A stretch of DNA of 64,000 nt from Phenylobacterium zucineum HLK1 (GCF_000017265.1 NC_011143.1:310001-374000); one strand, 5' to 3'. Positions 16,921 through 26,278 are shown, counted from the stretch's first letter. Notes: generated by a model not told the origin, from the letters alone. Made by a program: numbers and translations.

Positions 16921-17058
16921 GCCTGCGCGCGAGAGCGGGAAAGGCCGGTTCGGCCACAGCTCACCAACTCCTCGCCCGGCCAACGTCGGCGCCTATGGAC
17001 GGGTCGTCGTAGCGCGGCGGCTCAGGCAGGGTGAGTAGCTGTCCGAGCCCGCCAGGGA

Positions 17059-18399
17059 TCAGTCCGCGAGCGGGATAACCTCGCGAAACTTGCCGCCATG
17101 CCCCTGCTCCGGCGGGTCGCCGCCGCGCTCGAGCGCGACCTGTTCGAGCCCGTGCGCGGCAAGCACCTTGCGCAGGCCAGTCTCGGCCTCGCGCCAGACC
17201 GCGTCCTCGTTCGCCGTCGACGCGACTTGCAGGCGCAATTCGAGCGTTTCCGGCGCGGTTTGCGCGATCTGGAAGAGCGTGATCCCGCGGACAGCTTCGA
17301 TCGGCTGACTGAGCGCCAGCGGCGCAATTCTGACCTCGCCGCGCGGTGTGCGGAAGGTGAGAACGTCGGCGGAGCGCCCTTGCACGCGGATTGCGGGCAG
17401 GGGGTTCCCGCATGGGCAGGGGTCGGGCCGCTGCACCACGCTGTCGCCGAGGTCGTAGCGCAGGATAGGCTGCACGCGGTTGGCGAGGTTGCTGATCAGG
17501 ACCGTGTGCGACGGCTCGCCTGGCGCGACGGGTTGATGGTTCGCATCGACGGGCTCGAACACCACCCAGTCCGCATTGACGTGCAGCCAGCCTTCGCCGC
17601 ACATCGCGCTCATGAACACGCATTCCGAGGCGGCGTAGCTGTTGCCCACCTTGGCGTCGAACGCCCGGGCGATCCGGCCGTATTCGGCCTGTGGCAGGCC
17701 CTCGGCCGAAAGCGCCAGGAGCACGGGATGGATGGCGAGCCGGCCGGCCTCCTGCTCGTTGGCGAGCATAGCGGCGATGCTGGCATAGGGCGCAAGCATC
17801 GCCGGCTGGAAACGGTTCAGACGATCGACCAGTTCAGTCATCGGCATGTGGGCCGAAAGCACCTCGAGGCGCTTCCCCTGCCGTTTTTTGAGGCGGGCGG
17901 CGGCGACCGCCGAGGCGAAGTGGCCGCCCGTCGCCATGACCATCGCAGTCCGCCCGCGCCGCGCGATGATCCTGAGGATATCGCCGGGACTCAGCCAGCC
18001 ACCGATCCAGCGGAGCATCATCGCGGTCACGACCGCCATCGTGCGATCGTCGGCCAGGAATATCCCGCGCCGACCGGTCGTGCCCGACGTGGTGTAGAGC
18101 GTGTACTTTCCCAGGAACCGCTCACCGATCCGAGCCGGGTCGTCGACGACGGCCTCCACGGCTTCGAGCGTTACCGCGCGGTCTGTGCACCAGTCGTCGA
18201 AGCGCTCCATCAGCGTCTTCTTATCAGTGACCGGGAGGCCGCACGGATCTTCGATGCGGTCCGGAAGATCGCGGTAGTAGGGCGAATGCTGGCGCGCAAA
18301 CGCGACCATGTCGGCGAGGCGGGCGCGCTGGCGGCGTTCAATGCCCGCCCGATCGGCTTTGGCGGCTCTGCGCGTATCGAGCAGGATGCTCTCGGCCAT
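17059..18399 (-). CDS. PaaK/F390 synthetase-like AMP-forming ligase
   Basis: 446 residues of the phenylacetate-CoA ligase/coenzyme F390 synthetase branch of ANL adenylating enzymes. N-terminal FARQHSPYYRDLP (about 34-46), phosphate loop TTSGTTGRRG (about 103-112), a GNSYAASE motif in the middle, YDLGDSV (about 316-322) and a C-terminal region with cysteines CPCGNPLP. It should activate a carboxylic acid as acyl-AMP; substrate unknown. No catabolic neighbours. A MerR-type promoter at 18425-18455 links it to the metal transport genes at 7.4-10.4 kb. Confidence 0.8.
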   Translation of the reverse strand: MAESILLDTRRAAKADRAGIERRQRARLADMVAFARQHSPYYRDLPDRIEDPCGLPVTDKKTLMERFDDWCTDRAVTLEAVEAVVDDPARIGERFLGKYTLYTTSGTTGRRGIFLADDRTMAVVTAMMLRWIGGWLSPGDILRIIARRGRTAMVMATGGHFASAVAAARLKKRQGKRLEVLSAHMPMTELVDRLNRFQPAMLAPYASIAAMLANEQEAGRLAIHPVLLALSAEGLPQAEYGRIARAFDAKVGNSYAASECVFMSAMCGEGWLHVNADWVVFEPVDANHQPVAPGEPSHTVLISNLANRVQPILRYDLGDSVVQRPDPCPCGNPLPAIRVQGRSADVLTFRTPRGEVRIAPLALSQPIEAVRGITLFQIAQTAPETLELRLQVASTANEDAVWREAETGLRKVLAAHGLEQVALERGGDPPEQGHGGKFREVIPLAD

Positions 18400-18424
18400 C
18401 AGGTTCGGCCTCCGAAGGCCGGGA

Positions 18425-18455
18425 AGCCTACGACCTCAAGCCGCTAGAGGATCAA
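18425..18455 (-). promoter_or_regulatory. MerR-type promoter/operator, site 3
   Basis: Minus strand: -35 TTGATC (18455-18450), 19-base spacer with CTCTAGCGGCTTGAG, -10 TAGGCT (18430-18425). Same 22-base core as site 1 (9406-9436) and the same first half as site 2. It points at the PaaK-like gene starting at 18399. Confidence 0.65.
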
Positions 18456-18678
18456 GCCGCTTATTCGCGCACGTCAGACCGCGGCCAACGAACTTCGCGA
18501 GGAGCCTGGCCCCGAGGCGGCCGGATCGATCCGCTCTCGCCAAGCGTCTGGCGCGTCATTCAAGAAGAGGGTATTTCTGTCTCGCTCTATGTTGCTGATA
18601 TTGCTTGGCAATTTCCGATAAGATATATTAGGCGCGATTAGGACTCCGGCACCGACACTAGGAGATTATACACGCCTT

Positions 18679-18815
18679 TTACTCGCCGATATAGGCGGCG
18701 AGCTCGTCCGGCGTGCCGTTCGGGAACGCGGATTTCAGACAGTCGAGAAAGGCGGAGACCCGAGCGCTTAGCAGCCGGCGGGTCGGGTAGAGGGTCCAGA
18801 GCGGGACAGCCGATG
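18679..18815 (-). pseudogene. LysR regulator, 3' remnant
   Basis: The translation PLWTLYPTRRLLSARVSAFL then DCLKSAFPN is the typical last strand and helix of LysR effector domains; it ends at 18679. Only about 45 residues remain. Upstream of about 18815 the sequence changes to an unrelated gene on the other strand, so a rearrangement joined the two. Confidence 0.55.
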
Positions 18816-19177
18816 AGGCTGTCGTCGGGATCCGGATTGACCCGAATGACGAGGAAAGCGACACCCACTGCGTTCGCGAGGCGACCATCGGCGGCGCCGA
18901 GCTGCGGGAGATCATCAACCTCGAGCCGCAGAGCAAGGTGACCTTCTTCCAGGCGACGGGGCCGCGGGAGGGCGCGATCATCAACGAGCTGTACGAGGAC
19001 GGGGCCGGCGCTCTGCAACTCCGCTTCTATTGTTACCTCGGCCTGCGCGGCAAAGATCCAGGCGGGGCGGAGGAGCAGGCCGAGCAGGCCCAGTTCGACA
19101 GCGACCAGGGCTACAAGGCGGCTCTGCTCTCTACGCTGAAGCGCACGCGCGAACTCCTCGACGAAGGGCGCCTTTGA
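18791..19177 (+). pseudogene. 5'-truncated gene of unknown function
   Basis: An open frame without a start codon reads AVVGIRIDPNDEESDTHC, VREATIGGAELREIIN, KVTFFQATGPREGAIINELY and RTRELLDEGRL. The composition is protein-like (acidic, balanced) but I do not recognise the family. The beginning is lost at the junction with the LysR remnant near 18800-18815. A GTG at 18938 could give an 79-residue product. Confidence 0.4.
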
Positions 19178-19333
19178 ACGGCGAGCAGCGACCGGACGAC
19201 CCCACGCCGTCACAGCCGCAGTTGGCAGCCACACAGGCTGCGGCCCTTATGGATGGAGCGGCTGATCGGCAGCTCGGCGCGAGATTCCACGCTCGAACCG
19301 GGCGAAGGTCGCCGCAGACGATCGAAGCCACGC

Positions 19334-21310
19334 TTAGCCTTTGCAAGGGTGCACCGATGACACCGCGCGGAGCGCCCTAGCAAGCTCGTCGATCCGGAAT
19401 GGCTTGGCGAGATGGGCCAGATCGGGGGCGAGCCCTTCAGCCTCGGCGTAGCCGGAAACGATAAGCACGCCGGTGCTCGGCCAGCGCCGTCGGACAATCC
19501 GCGAGAGCGCGTCGCCGGTCATGTCAGGCATCAGGTGATCCGTGACCAATGCGTGGACGGATGTGTGGCTTTCCATCACCTCAAGGGCTTCGGGACCTGA
19601 CGCAGCCTCGAGGACCTCATAGCCGAGCATCTCGAGCATGTTGCGCGTGGTGGCGCGCACCCCCGCGTCGTCGTCGACGAGCAGTAACCGACCGTGCGCC
19701 GCCCCGACGGGCGTTTCCCCGGATGGGAGGGGCGGCTGCCTCTGCCCGTGGCTGACCGGCAAGAACATCTCGACGTTGGTCCCAAGGCCGACCCGGCTGC
19801 TGATGTGCAGCCCCCCGCCGCATTGCGCGACCAGGCCGTGAACCATCGAAAGCCCAAGGCCGGTGCCCCTGCCCAGCCCCTTGGTGGAGAAGAACGGCTC
19901 AACCGCCCGCGCGCGGGTGGCCTCGTCCATCCCCTCCCCTGTGTCCGACACCGAAATACACACATAATGCCCCGGCGCCAGGCCCGCGCGATGGCCTGCA
20001 TCCACCCACTCGGCTGTCGCCGACAGGCGGAGGGTTCCGCCGGTCGGCATGGCGTCCCGGGCGTTGACCGCAAGATTGAGGATCGCCATCTCCAGCTGGT
20101 TCGCGTCCACGTGGGCAGGCGGGAGGATGGGCGGGGTATCGATGGACACGCTGATCTGAGGGCCCGTGGTCGACCCGATGAGCTCGCCCATCGCCTGGAT
20201 CGCCGCAGCCACGTCGACGGGTCCCGCTTGGAGCGGCTGACGACGCGCGAACGCGAGCAGTCGCTGGACCAGCGCCTTGGCGCGCTCGGCCGACTGGATC
20301 GCACCGTCGAGCAGCTTCCTTTCACGCGGCGAAAGCCGGCTGCTGCGCTGGAGGATGTCGAGCCCTCCCAGGATCGGCATGAGCAGGTTGTTGAAGTCGT
20401 GCGCCACCCCGCCTGTAAGCTGACCCATCGCTTCGAGCTTCTGGGCTTGGCGGAGGGCCGCCTGAGTCTGTTCGAGTTCGTTCTGGCGACGCAGTCGGTC
20501 CGTGACGTCGTAGACGACCTGAAATGCGCCGATCGCCTCGCCCGCGTCGTTCCGTAACGTGTTGAAGTTCATCTCATAGTAGCGACGATCCAGCGACGGG
20601 TCGCCGAACTCGTCGATCTCGGTGAACTCCTCGCCTGCGAGAGCACGGGCCCAAACCTCGCGCACTGCCGCCTGGTGCTCGGGCTTGTCCCTCAAGACGT
20701 CCAGCATTGAGTCGCCCACCTTCGGCCTGACGCCAAAGATGCGCTCAAACTCCGAGGCGCTCGCGTCGTTGATCGCCAGCCAGCGGAACTCGAAGTCCGC
20801 CGCCTGGATGAAGGCGTCGGTACTCTCGACAATGTCGGCGAAGATCTTCCGTTCGGCCAGCGCGTCGGCCACGCGCCGCTCAAGCTCGGCGTTCAGCGCC
20901 TGCAAGGAGGCCTGGACGCCGCGGAGTTCGGACACATCCTCGAAGGTGCAGACCGCCACCAGGCCGTTCGCCGTCTCGATCCGGCGGGCGCTGATCAGCA
21001 GCTCGACGAACGTCCCGTCGGGCCGCCGGTAGCGCATCGGGTGATCGGCGATCGTCTCGCCATGAAGCACCGCTCTCGCGGTTGGGTATTCTTCCGCCGA
21101 ATAAGGGCGCCCGTCGGGATGGACGCCGCCATAGGTGTCGTACTCGTCAGCGACGCGGCCGAGGACACTGTGGCCGAGGATCTCCTCGGCTCGGCGGTTG
21201 TAGAGGATGAGTTCGCCGGAAGGGACGGACGCCAGGATCACCCCGACGGGCATCTCCTCGAGCACCGCCTCAAGGGACTGGCGCAGTGGCAGCGATGTCC
21301 GTGTATTCAT
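19334..21310 (-). CDS. PAS hybrid histidine kinase with receiver domain
   Basis: 658 residues, no membrane segment. Two PAS domains (about 15-130 and 155-275), HisKA with phospho-accepting His304 in GGVAHDFNNLL, HATPase with NLAVNARDAM (N box about 412), DTGEGMD (456-462) and GTGLGLSMVHG (482-492), and a C-terminal receiver (541-650) with DDD (546-548), Asp591 in VTDHLMPD and Lys636. Cytosolic sensor; the PAS domains may bind a cofactor. No cognate response regulator is adjacent. ATG 21310 has only a weak ribosome site. Confidence 0.9.
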   Translation of the reverse strand: MNTRTSLPLRQSLEAVLEEMPVGVILASVPSGELILYNRRAEEILGHSVLGRVADEYDTYGGVHPDGRPYSAEEYPTARAVLHGETIADHPMRYRRPDGTFVELLISARRIETANGLVAVCTFEDVSELRGVQASLQALNAELERRVADALAERKIFADIVESTDAFIQAADFEFRWLAINDASASEFERIFGVRPKVGDSMLDVLRDKPEHQAAVREVWARALAGEEFTEIDEFGDPSLDRRYYEMNFNTLRNDAGEAIGAFQVVYDVTDRLRRQNELEQTQAALRQAQKLEAMGQLTGGVAHDFNNLLMPILGGLDILQRSSRLSPRERKLLDGAIQSAERAKALVQRLLAFARRQPLQAGPVDVAAAIQAMGELIGSTTGPQISVSIDTPPILPPAHVDANQLEMAILNLAVNARDAMPTGGTLRLSATAEWVDAGHRAGLAPGHYVCISVSDTGEGMDEATRARAVEPFFSTKGLGRGTGLGLSMVHGLVAQCGGGLHISSRVGLGTNVEMFLPVSHGQRQPPLPSGETPVGAAHGRLLLVDDDAGVRATTRNMLEMLGYEVLEAASGPEALEVMESHTSVHALVTDHLMPDMTGDALSRIVRRRWPSTGVLIVSGYAEAEGLAPDLAHLAKPFRIDELARALRAVSSVHPCKG

Positions 21311-21435
21311 TGGAGGTTCGCCCCTGCCCCACCGTCCTCGTTAGCACGCCTCGCGAAGAACGGAGAGCATCCTCCCCCATCCACTCTCGCCGCAAGTTCG
21401 CCGGAACGGATCCACCCGGAGAAAGCCCGCGGTGG

Positions 21436-21639
21436 CTACCTCGAAAAGGGCGTGAGGCCGAGGGCGGGACGCCCCTCGAACACGATCACGCGGCTCTTCG
21501 CGCGCCAGAGTTCCGCCGAATGCCCCTCGCGGCGCTGCTCGGCAAGTTCGATGGCAGCGCCATCATCAGCAGCCATGAATTCGTCGCTGCTGGTGATGTG
21601 ACCCGCCCCGTTGAGAAAATAGAGTCTGTACCCGAGCAC
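21436..21639 (-). CDS. Small conserved hypothetical protein
   Basis: 67 residues from GTG 21639, which has GGAGG 7 bases upstream. VLGYRLYFLNGAGHITSSDE is followed by FMAADDGAAIELAEQRREGH and ELWRAKSRVIVFEGR. This YxLYFLDxxGHI...FxAxDDxxAIxLAExR pattern is a common small cytosolic protein in Caulobacterales, without assigned function. It lies between the kinase and the Crp regulator, same direction. Confidence 0.65.
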   Translation of the reverse strand: MLGYRLYFLNGAGHITSSDEFMAADDGAAIELAEQRREGHSAELWRAKSRVIVFEGRPALGLTPFSR

Positions 21640-21740
21640 CCTCGCGCCTCCGACGGCGCGTCTAGCATGTGGATGTGCTGGAGAGCTGTAGGATTCCCGA
21701 CAGGAACAGCGGCTTAGGACCAGCCGCCCAGATGTTCGCC

Positions 21741-22469
21741 TCAGCCGCGCGCAACCACTTCCGCTTCGCACACCGTCTCGGCAACGGACTGGATGTCGGC
21801 GGAGAGAAAAGCCAGGGTGTCCCGGCAACTGCAGGCGGCGTCGGCGAGGCCCTCGGCGTCGAGCACCTCAACGCCCCGACCGCTCTTGATGACACGTCGT
21901 TTCTGCAGCGCGGAGACTGAGGCCGCGATCGTGGTTCGTTGCACGCCCAGGAGCTGGGCAAGCGCCTCCTGCGTGACCGGCAGGTGGTCACGGCGAGCCT
22001 TGTCGCGCATGTCCAAAAGGATCCGCGCGAGCCGGTTCTCCACTGAATGCAGTGCGTTGCATGCGGTGGACTGCCGCCCCTCAGCCAAAAGCACCTCGAC
22101 ATACATGTGAATGGAGCGCCGCAGATTGGCGCTCTGCGAAAAGAGATCGCGATAGGCGGACGCCGTCAGTGTCAGCGCGCGGCCCGGAACCTGGACGACC
22201 GCGCGAGTGTAGCTCCGCCGGCTGCCGCAGGCTTCGAACACGCAAAGCGCACCCTCCCGCCCAAGAAGGGTGACGTTGACGCTTTCGCCGTCGATCGTCT
22301 CCGAGCCCAATGCCAGAACTGCATCAAGGGGGAAGAGAACATCCTGAACGTCCTCGCCCGGCCGCTGCACGACGTCACCCCGTTCGAGCTGCAATGGCTT
22401 GAGGCGACGCTCCACCTGGGCAAAGCATTCGGGCTCAAGCCTGGCCAGCAGGGCATTGGATTTGGGCAT
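21741..22469 (-). CDS. Crp/Fnr-family transcription regulator
   Basis: 242 residues. N-terminal cyclic-nucleotide-binding-like beta barrel (RLKPLQLERGDVVQRPGEDV, VLFPLDAVLALG) and C-terminal winged helix (VTQEALAQLLGVQRTTIAAS, about 170-189). No Cys cluster for an Fe-S centre, so not an oxygen-sensing Fnr proper. ATG 22469 (MPKSNALLARL) is chosen over upstream codons as the normal family start. Nucleotide-binding residues of true Crp are not evident. Confidence 0.8.
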   Translation of the reverse strand: MPKSNALLARLEPECFAQVERRLKPLQLERGDVVQRPGEDVQDVLFPLDAVLALGSETIDGESVNVTLLGREGALCVFEACGSRRSYTRAVVQVPGRALTLTASAYRDLFSQSANLRRSIHMYVEVLLAEGRQSTACNALHSVENRLARILLDMRDKARRDHLPVTQEALAQLLGVQRTTIAASVSALQKRRVIKSGRGVEVLDAEGLADAACSCRDTLAFLSADIQSVAETVCEAEVVARG

Positions 22470-22609
22470 TGCGGGAGGCTGCCTAAGGGCGAAGAAAGCT
22501 GTTCCCTTAGCCTGTACGACCCGCGTCGGCTGTAGCCTTCCCGACAACATGGCCGTTCTCCGAGAACGTCCCGAACGGCGGCGACACCGATTACGACGTC
22601 CGCGCCGCG

Positions 22610-22822
22610 TCAGCCACGCCCTTTTTCGCCAACCGGATCTTCGCTCTTCGCGGACCGGTGACGCTCAGCGACGGTCGCGGCCTCCGCGAGCTGCTGGGCC
22701 GTCTGCGCCGCGGCGCTTGGCGTCAAGGAAACGCCCATAGGCCCGTTTTCGGCTCGGATAACGACCTCTCCATCGAAGACCTCGACTGAGAGAGGCTTGT
22801 CATAGGCGCGGGTGCTGGCCAT
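22610..22822 (-). CDS. Small hypothetical protein
   Basis: 70 residues from ATG 22822 (AAGAGG 6 bases upstream): MASTRAYDKPLSVEVFDGEV, VIRAENGPMGVSLTPSAAAQ, then an Ala/Glu-rich helix. Resembles small cytosolic proteins of Caulobacterales in which a beta-hairpin precedes a helix. Function unknown. Confidence 0.55.
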   Translation of the reverse strand: MASTRAYDKPLSVEVFDGEVVIRAENGPMGVSLTPSAAAQTAQQLAEAATVAERHRSAKSEDPVGEKGRG

Positions 22823-23010
22823 CGCGAACCTCTTCTTGCCGCCACGTGCAGTCGCCTGGGTGACACGCGCAGATGCCACTAACTTTAGGCAGCGGCGATG
22901 GTTGCACGGCCCAGGCTGCCGGCGAGCGTCGTCCATCATTGCCCAATCCGCACTGGAAAGGTGTAGTCAGCCCGACAACCCGGCCTGCAGCTTGCCTCTA
23001 TAACGGTCCG

Positions 23011-23211
23011 ATGACGTGCGAAGTCAGCGATCGCTGCTACACCTTTCTCGGAGTTCGCGCCGATGGCGGCGTGCCGGTCATGGACCTGCGCCCCGCCTTG
23101 GACGATGAGACCGCCGTTCTGTTCGCCAGAGCCCTGCTGCAGGAGCATCGCACCTGCACACGCCTCGAAGTGTGGCGCGATGGCGAGATCGTCACCGTGT
23201 TGAGCCGTGGC
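23011..23211 (+). pseudogene. Small hypothetical gene, 3' end lost at IS21 copy
   Basis: ATG 23011 opens MTCEVSDRCYTFLGVRADGG, then LDDETAVLFARALLQEHRTC and RLEVWRDGEIVTVLSRG, where the IS21-type end begins at 23212. About 67 residues remain. The frame continues into the element, so the natural C-terminus is missing or only a few residues shorter. Function unknown. Confidence 0.5.
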
Positions 23212-24184
23212 TGCGAATTCCACGCGATCGCGGGCACGAATTCCACGGCAAGGTGGGCGCGGATTCCACGCGAAGGTGGGCACGGATTCCACGGGATCAT
23301 GGGCGCCCTCTGATCTGAGGGGGTGAGCGCGGTTCGGCCGACAATCTGAGGGCTAAAGGTCCCCTGTGCTGAGCAGAGGGGGCCCGATGCCGACCGAGAG
23401 ATTGTCGATGCGCCGGATAAGAGAGTTGTTGCGCCTGAGGTTCGAGGTCGGCCTGAGCACCAGGCTGATCGCGACGTCGCTGGGGATCAGCAAAGGCGCT
23501 GTGGGCGACTACCTGCAGCGGGTTCAAGTCGCCGGGCTGGGCTGGCCGCTGCCCGAGGACTTGGACGACACGGTGCTTGAGCGGCGGCTTTTCCCCGGGC
23601 CGCCGCCAAGCAAGGCACCGCGGGCCGAGCCGGACTGGGCCGCCGTGGACCGAGAGCTGCGGCGCAAAGGCGTGACCCGATCTCTGCTCTGGCAGGAATA
23701 TCGGGCCGAACATCCCGATGGGTACGGCTACGCCTGGTTTTGCGAGCACTATGAAGCCTGGAAGGCGCGGCGATCGCCGACGATGCGCCAGAAGCACCTG
23801 GCGGGCGACAAGGTCTTCGTCGACTACGCCGGCGATCCGATCGAGCTGATCGATCCCGAGACCGGCGAGGCCCGGCCGATGAAGCTCTTCGTGGCGGCCA
23901 TGGGGGCGTCGAGCTACGTCTACGCCGAGGCGCGGCCCAGCGAAGGCTTGGCGGACTGGATCGGTTGTCATGTCGGGCTCTTCGCCTTCCTCGGCGGCGT
24001 GCCGGCGACCATCGTCTGCGACAACCTCAAGGCCGGCGTGGCGCGCGGCGACCGCTACGAGCCGCAGATCAACCGGACCTACCAGGACCTGGCGCGGCAC
24101 TACGGAACCGCGGTGATCCCGGCCCGGCCGTACAAGCCGCGTGACAAGGCGAAGGTGGAGCAGGCCGTGCTGCTCGCCGAGCGC
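23212..24184 (+). mobile_element. IS21-family element, truncated second copy
   Basis: 973 bases of the istA end of the same element as 13540-16126, opposite orientation. It begins TGCGAATTCCACG and stops abruptly at 24184, where an IS3-family copy starts. The rest of istA, all of istB and the other terminus are absent to the right of the IS3 copy, so this is a deletion, not a simple insertion. The 7 bases before it (CCGTGGC) share GTGGC with the target of the complete copy. Confidence 0.9.
23387..24184 (+). pseudogene. istA: istA fragment
   Basis: First 266 residues or so of IstA, matching the complete copy: helix-turn-helix and the two Asp of the catalytic core (VFVDYAGD, ATIVCDNL) are present, and the frame ends at LLAER where the IS3-family terminus supplies a stop. 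Without the rest of the core and istB it cannot be functional. Confidence 0.9.
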
Positions 24185-24212
24185 TGATCCTCCCCCGAAA
24201 AAGTGGACGGGG

Positions 24213-25073
24213 TTAAGCCGCTCTGCGCTCGGCCTCGGCTGGACTGATGTAGCCCAGGGCTGAGTGCAGGCGGCGGGGATTGTAGAAGCCCTCGATGTAC
24301 TGGAACAGGTCTCGTCGGGCCTGGTCGCGGGTGGCGTAGACCCGGTGGTGGACGCGCTCGGTCTTGAGGGTGTGGAAGAAGCTCTCCATCGGGGCGTTGT
24401 CCCAACAATCGCCCTTGCGGCTCATTGAAGGCGTGATGCCGGCGCGGGCCAGGGCCGAGCGGTAGGCCTCGGCGGCGTACTGGATACCGCGGTCGGAGTG
24501 GTGGATCAGGCCGGGCGCCGGCCGCTGGCGCTCGATGGCCATCTGCAGCGCGTCGAGGGCGATCTCGACGTGCAGCGAAGGCCGCATGCACCAGCCGACG
24601 ATCTTGCGGGTGAAGAGGTCGAGCACGGTAGCGAGGTACAGCCAGCCCTCGCCGGTGGGGATGTAGGTGAGGTCGGCGAGCCAGACCTGGTTCGGCGCCT
24701 GGGTGGTGAAGTTGCGGCCGAGCCGGTTGGGCGCAATCGGATAGCCATGGCGACTGTCGGTCGTCCGCGTGCGCCGCGGCAGAGCCGCCAGGCCCCGGAT
24801 GCCGGCCCGGCGCATCAGCCGCTCGATGCGGCTGCGCCCGACGCGGCGGCCGTGGCCGCGGAGCACGGCATGCACCCGAGGCGAGCCATAGGTCCCGCTG
24901 CTGTCGGCGTGGATCCGGCGGATGTCGTCCAGCAATGCGCGGTTGGCGACCGCGCGCCGGCTCTCTGGCCTGGAGCGCCAGGCGTAGTAACCGCTGGCCG
25001 ACAGACCCAGGACCGCGCACATCACCCGAACCGGCCAGACGCTGCGATGCTCATCGACGAACCCGAACTTCAT
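24213..25073 (-). CDS. IS3-family transposase OrfB (copy A)
   Basis: 286-residue DDE integrase-type catalytic subunit. Motifs: VWLADLTYIPT (first Asp), LIHHSDRGIQYA (second Asp), DNAPMESFFHTLKTE (Glu). HTH_21-like N-terminal region GTYGSPRVHAVLRG. ATG 25073 overlaps the OrfA stop. The active OrfAB fusion would arise by -1 slippage on CT-AAAAAAA-G inside orfA. Confidence 0.95.
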   Translation of the reverse strand: MKFGFVDEHRSVWPVRVMCAVLGLSASGYYAWRSRPESRRAVANRALLDDIRRIHADSSGTYGSPRVHAVLRGHGRRVGRSRIERLMRRAGIRGLAALPRRTRTTDSRHGYPIAPNRLGRNFTTQAPNQVWLADLTYIPTGEGWLYLATVLDLFTRKIVGWCMRPSLHVEIALDALQMAIERQRPAPGLIHHSDRGIQYAAEAYRSALARAGITPSMSRKGDCWDNAPMESFFHTLKTERVHHRVYATRDQARRDLFQYIEGFYNPRRLHSALGYISPAEAERRAA

Positions 25074-25384
25074 CGGGAGGCCGATCCGAAGATGAGCGCG
25101 GCTTTTTTTAGGATGTCGCGCTCCATCCGCAGCCGCTCGTTCTCGCGCCGAAGCCGGGCGTTCTCCGAGGCCAGGTCAGACGGCGACGGGGCCGGCGCTT
25201 GCGTGGTGGAGCGCCTCGCCGCCCCCGTCGCCTGCGCCCCGAACTGCATCATCCATCGTCGAAGCACCGTCTCGTGCAGACCCAGCTCCCGGGCCACCGC
25301 GCCCACCGACAGGCCGCTCACAGCCACCCGGTCGACCGCCTCGCGCTTGAACGTCTCCGGAAACACCCGGCGCGCACCACTCAT
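25070..25384 (-). CDS. IS3-family transposase OrfA (copy A)
   Basis: 104 residues: helix-turn-helix (VGAVARELGLHETVLRRWMM, about 27-46) and C-terminal leucine zipper-like helix ENARLRRENERLRMERDILK. A7 run at codons for ILKKA provides the frameshift site to orfB. Binds the element ends. Confidence 0.94.
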   Translation of the reverse strand: MSGARRVFPETFKREAVDRVAVSGLSVGAVARELGLHETVLRRWMMQFGAQATGAARRSTTQAPAPSPSDLASENARLRRENERLRMERDILKKAALIFGSASR

Positions 25385-25654
25385 CTGACACTCCTCTCCA
25401 GCTCCTCAGAGCTAGCATGGGTGTCCACCAAACCGGGGGAGGATCAGCATGAACGAACCTTATCCGGTCGGCGGCGCTGCGGGCCAGCGGTGCTCGGCTC
25501 CCCTCACGAAGAGAGAGCGGCCATCTGCGGCGGGGCAGCTCATGACCCGAGCTTCCGCTGCAGCTTCAAGGTGGCGGTCTCGGATGCGGCTTGGCTCCCC
25601 GCTGCGCCGCCCTACATCGCCTTCATCGGCTGAGGGCGATGAGAGGAGGACGAT

Positions 25655-26278
25655 ATGAAGCTGTACTACGCTCCAGGCGCCTGTTCGCTCGCGCCCCACA
25701 TCGTCATACGCGAGGCGGACCTTTCAGCGGACTTGGAGAGGGTCGACCTGGCCGCCAAGAAGACCGAGCACGGCGACGACTTCCGCTCGATCAACCCCAA
25801 GGGCTACGTCCCGGCGCTGAAGCTCGACGACGGGCCGCTGCTGACTGAGAACGCCGCCATCCTGCAGTATCTGGGCGACCGCGCGGGCGAAGAGGCGGGG
25901 CTCATTCCAGCGGCCGGAACGATCGAACGCTACCGCTTGATCGAGTGGCTGACCTTCGTGTCGACCGAGCTGCACAAGGGCTTCAGTCCCCTGTTCAACC
26001 CCGCCTTCCCGGACGAAGCCCGCAAGCTGACGCGCGCGAAGCTCGCGGAGCGCTTGGGCTGGCTCAACGAGCACTTCGCGGACCACGAGTTCCTCCACGC
26101 GGAGCGCTTCAGCGTGGCGGACGCCTACCTGTTCACCGTCCTCAGCTGGACCAAGCGCCACGCGATCGATCTGCAGCCCTACCCGAACGTCAAGCGCTTC
26201 CAGAACCGGATCGCCGAGCGGCCCGCCGTCCAGAAAGCGCTGGGCGAAGAAGGTCTTCTCGAGCAGGCGGCGGCCTGA
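25655..26278 (+). CDS. gst: Glutathione S-transferase
   Basis: 207 residues. Thioredoxin-like N-domain (MKLYYAPGACSLAPHIVIRE, residues 1-20; Ser11 or Cys10 near the active position as in beta-class GstA; NPKGYVPAL; LTENAAILQYL with the Glu-Asn/Ser glutathione-binding pair) and an all-helical C-domain (FSVADAYLFTVLSW). Conjugates or transfers glutathione in the cytosol. AGGAGG lies 6 bases before ATG 25655. It is followed by exonuclease III in the same direction. Confidence 0.9.
   Translation: MKLYYAPGACSLAPHIVIREADLSADLERVDLAAKKTEHGDDFRSINPKGYVPALKLDDGPLLTENAAILQYLGDRAGEEAGLIPAAGTIERYRLIEWLTFVSTELHKGFSPLFNPAFPDEARKLTRAKLAERLGWLNEHFADHEFLHAERFSVADAYLFTVLSWTKRHAIDLQPYPNVKRFQNRIAERPAVQKALGEEGLLEQAAA

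Larger units (their letters stand above)
24185..25446 (-). mobile_element. IS3-family element, copy A
   Basis: 1262 bp, ends TGATCCTCCCCCG at both sides (inverted). Same length as copy B (57679-58940), with the same encoded proteins. Flanks are CGC on the left and GCA on the right, so no 3-base duplication; together with loss of the IS21 remainder this points to an adjacent deletion after insertion. Encodes OrfA and OrfB with an A7 slip site. Confidence 0.93.
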
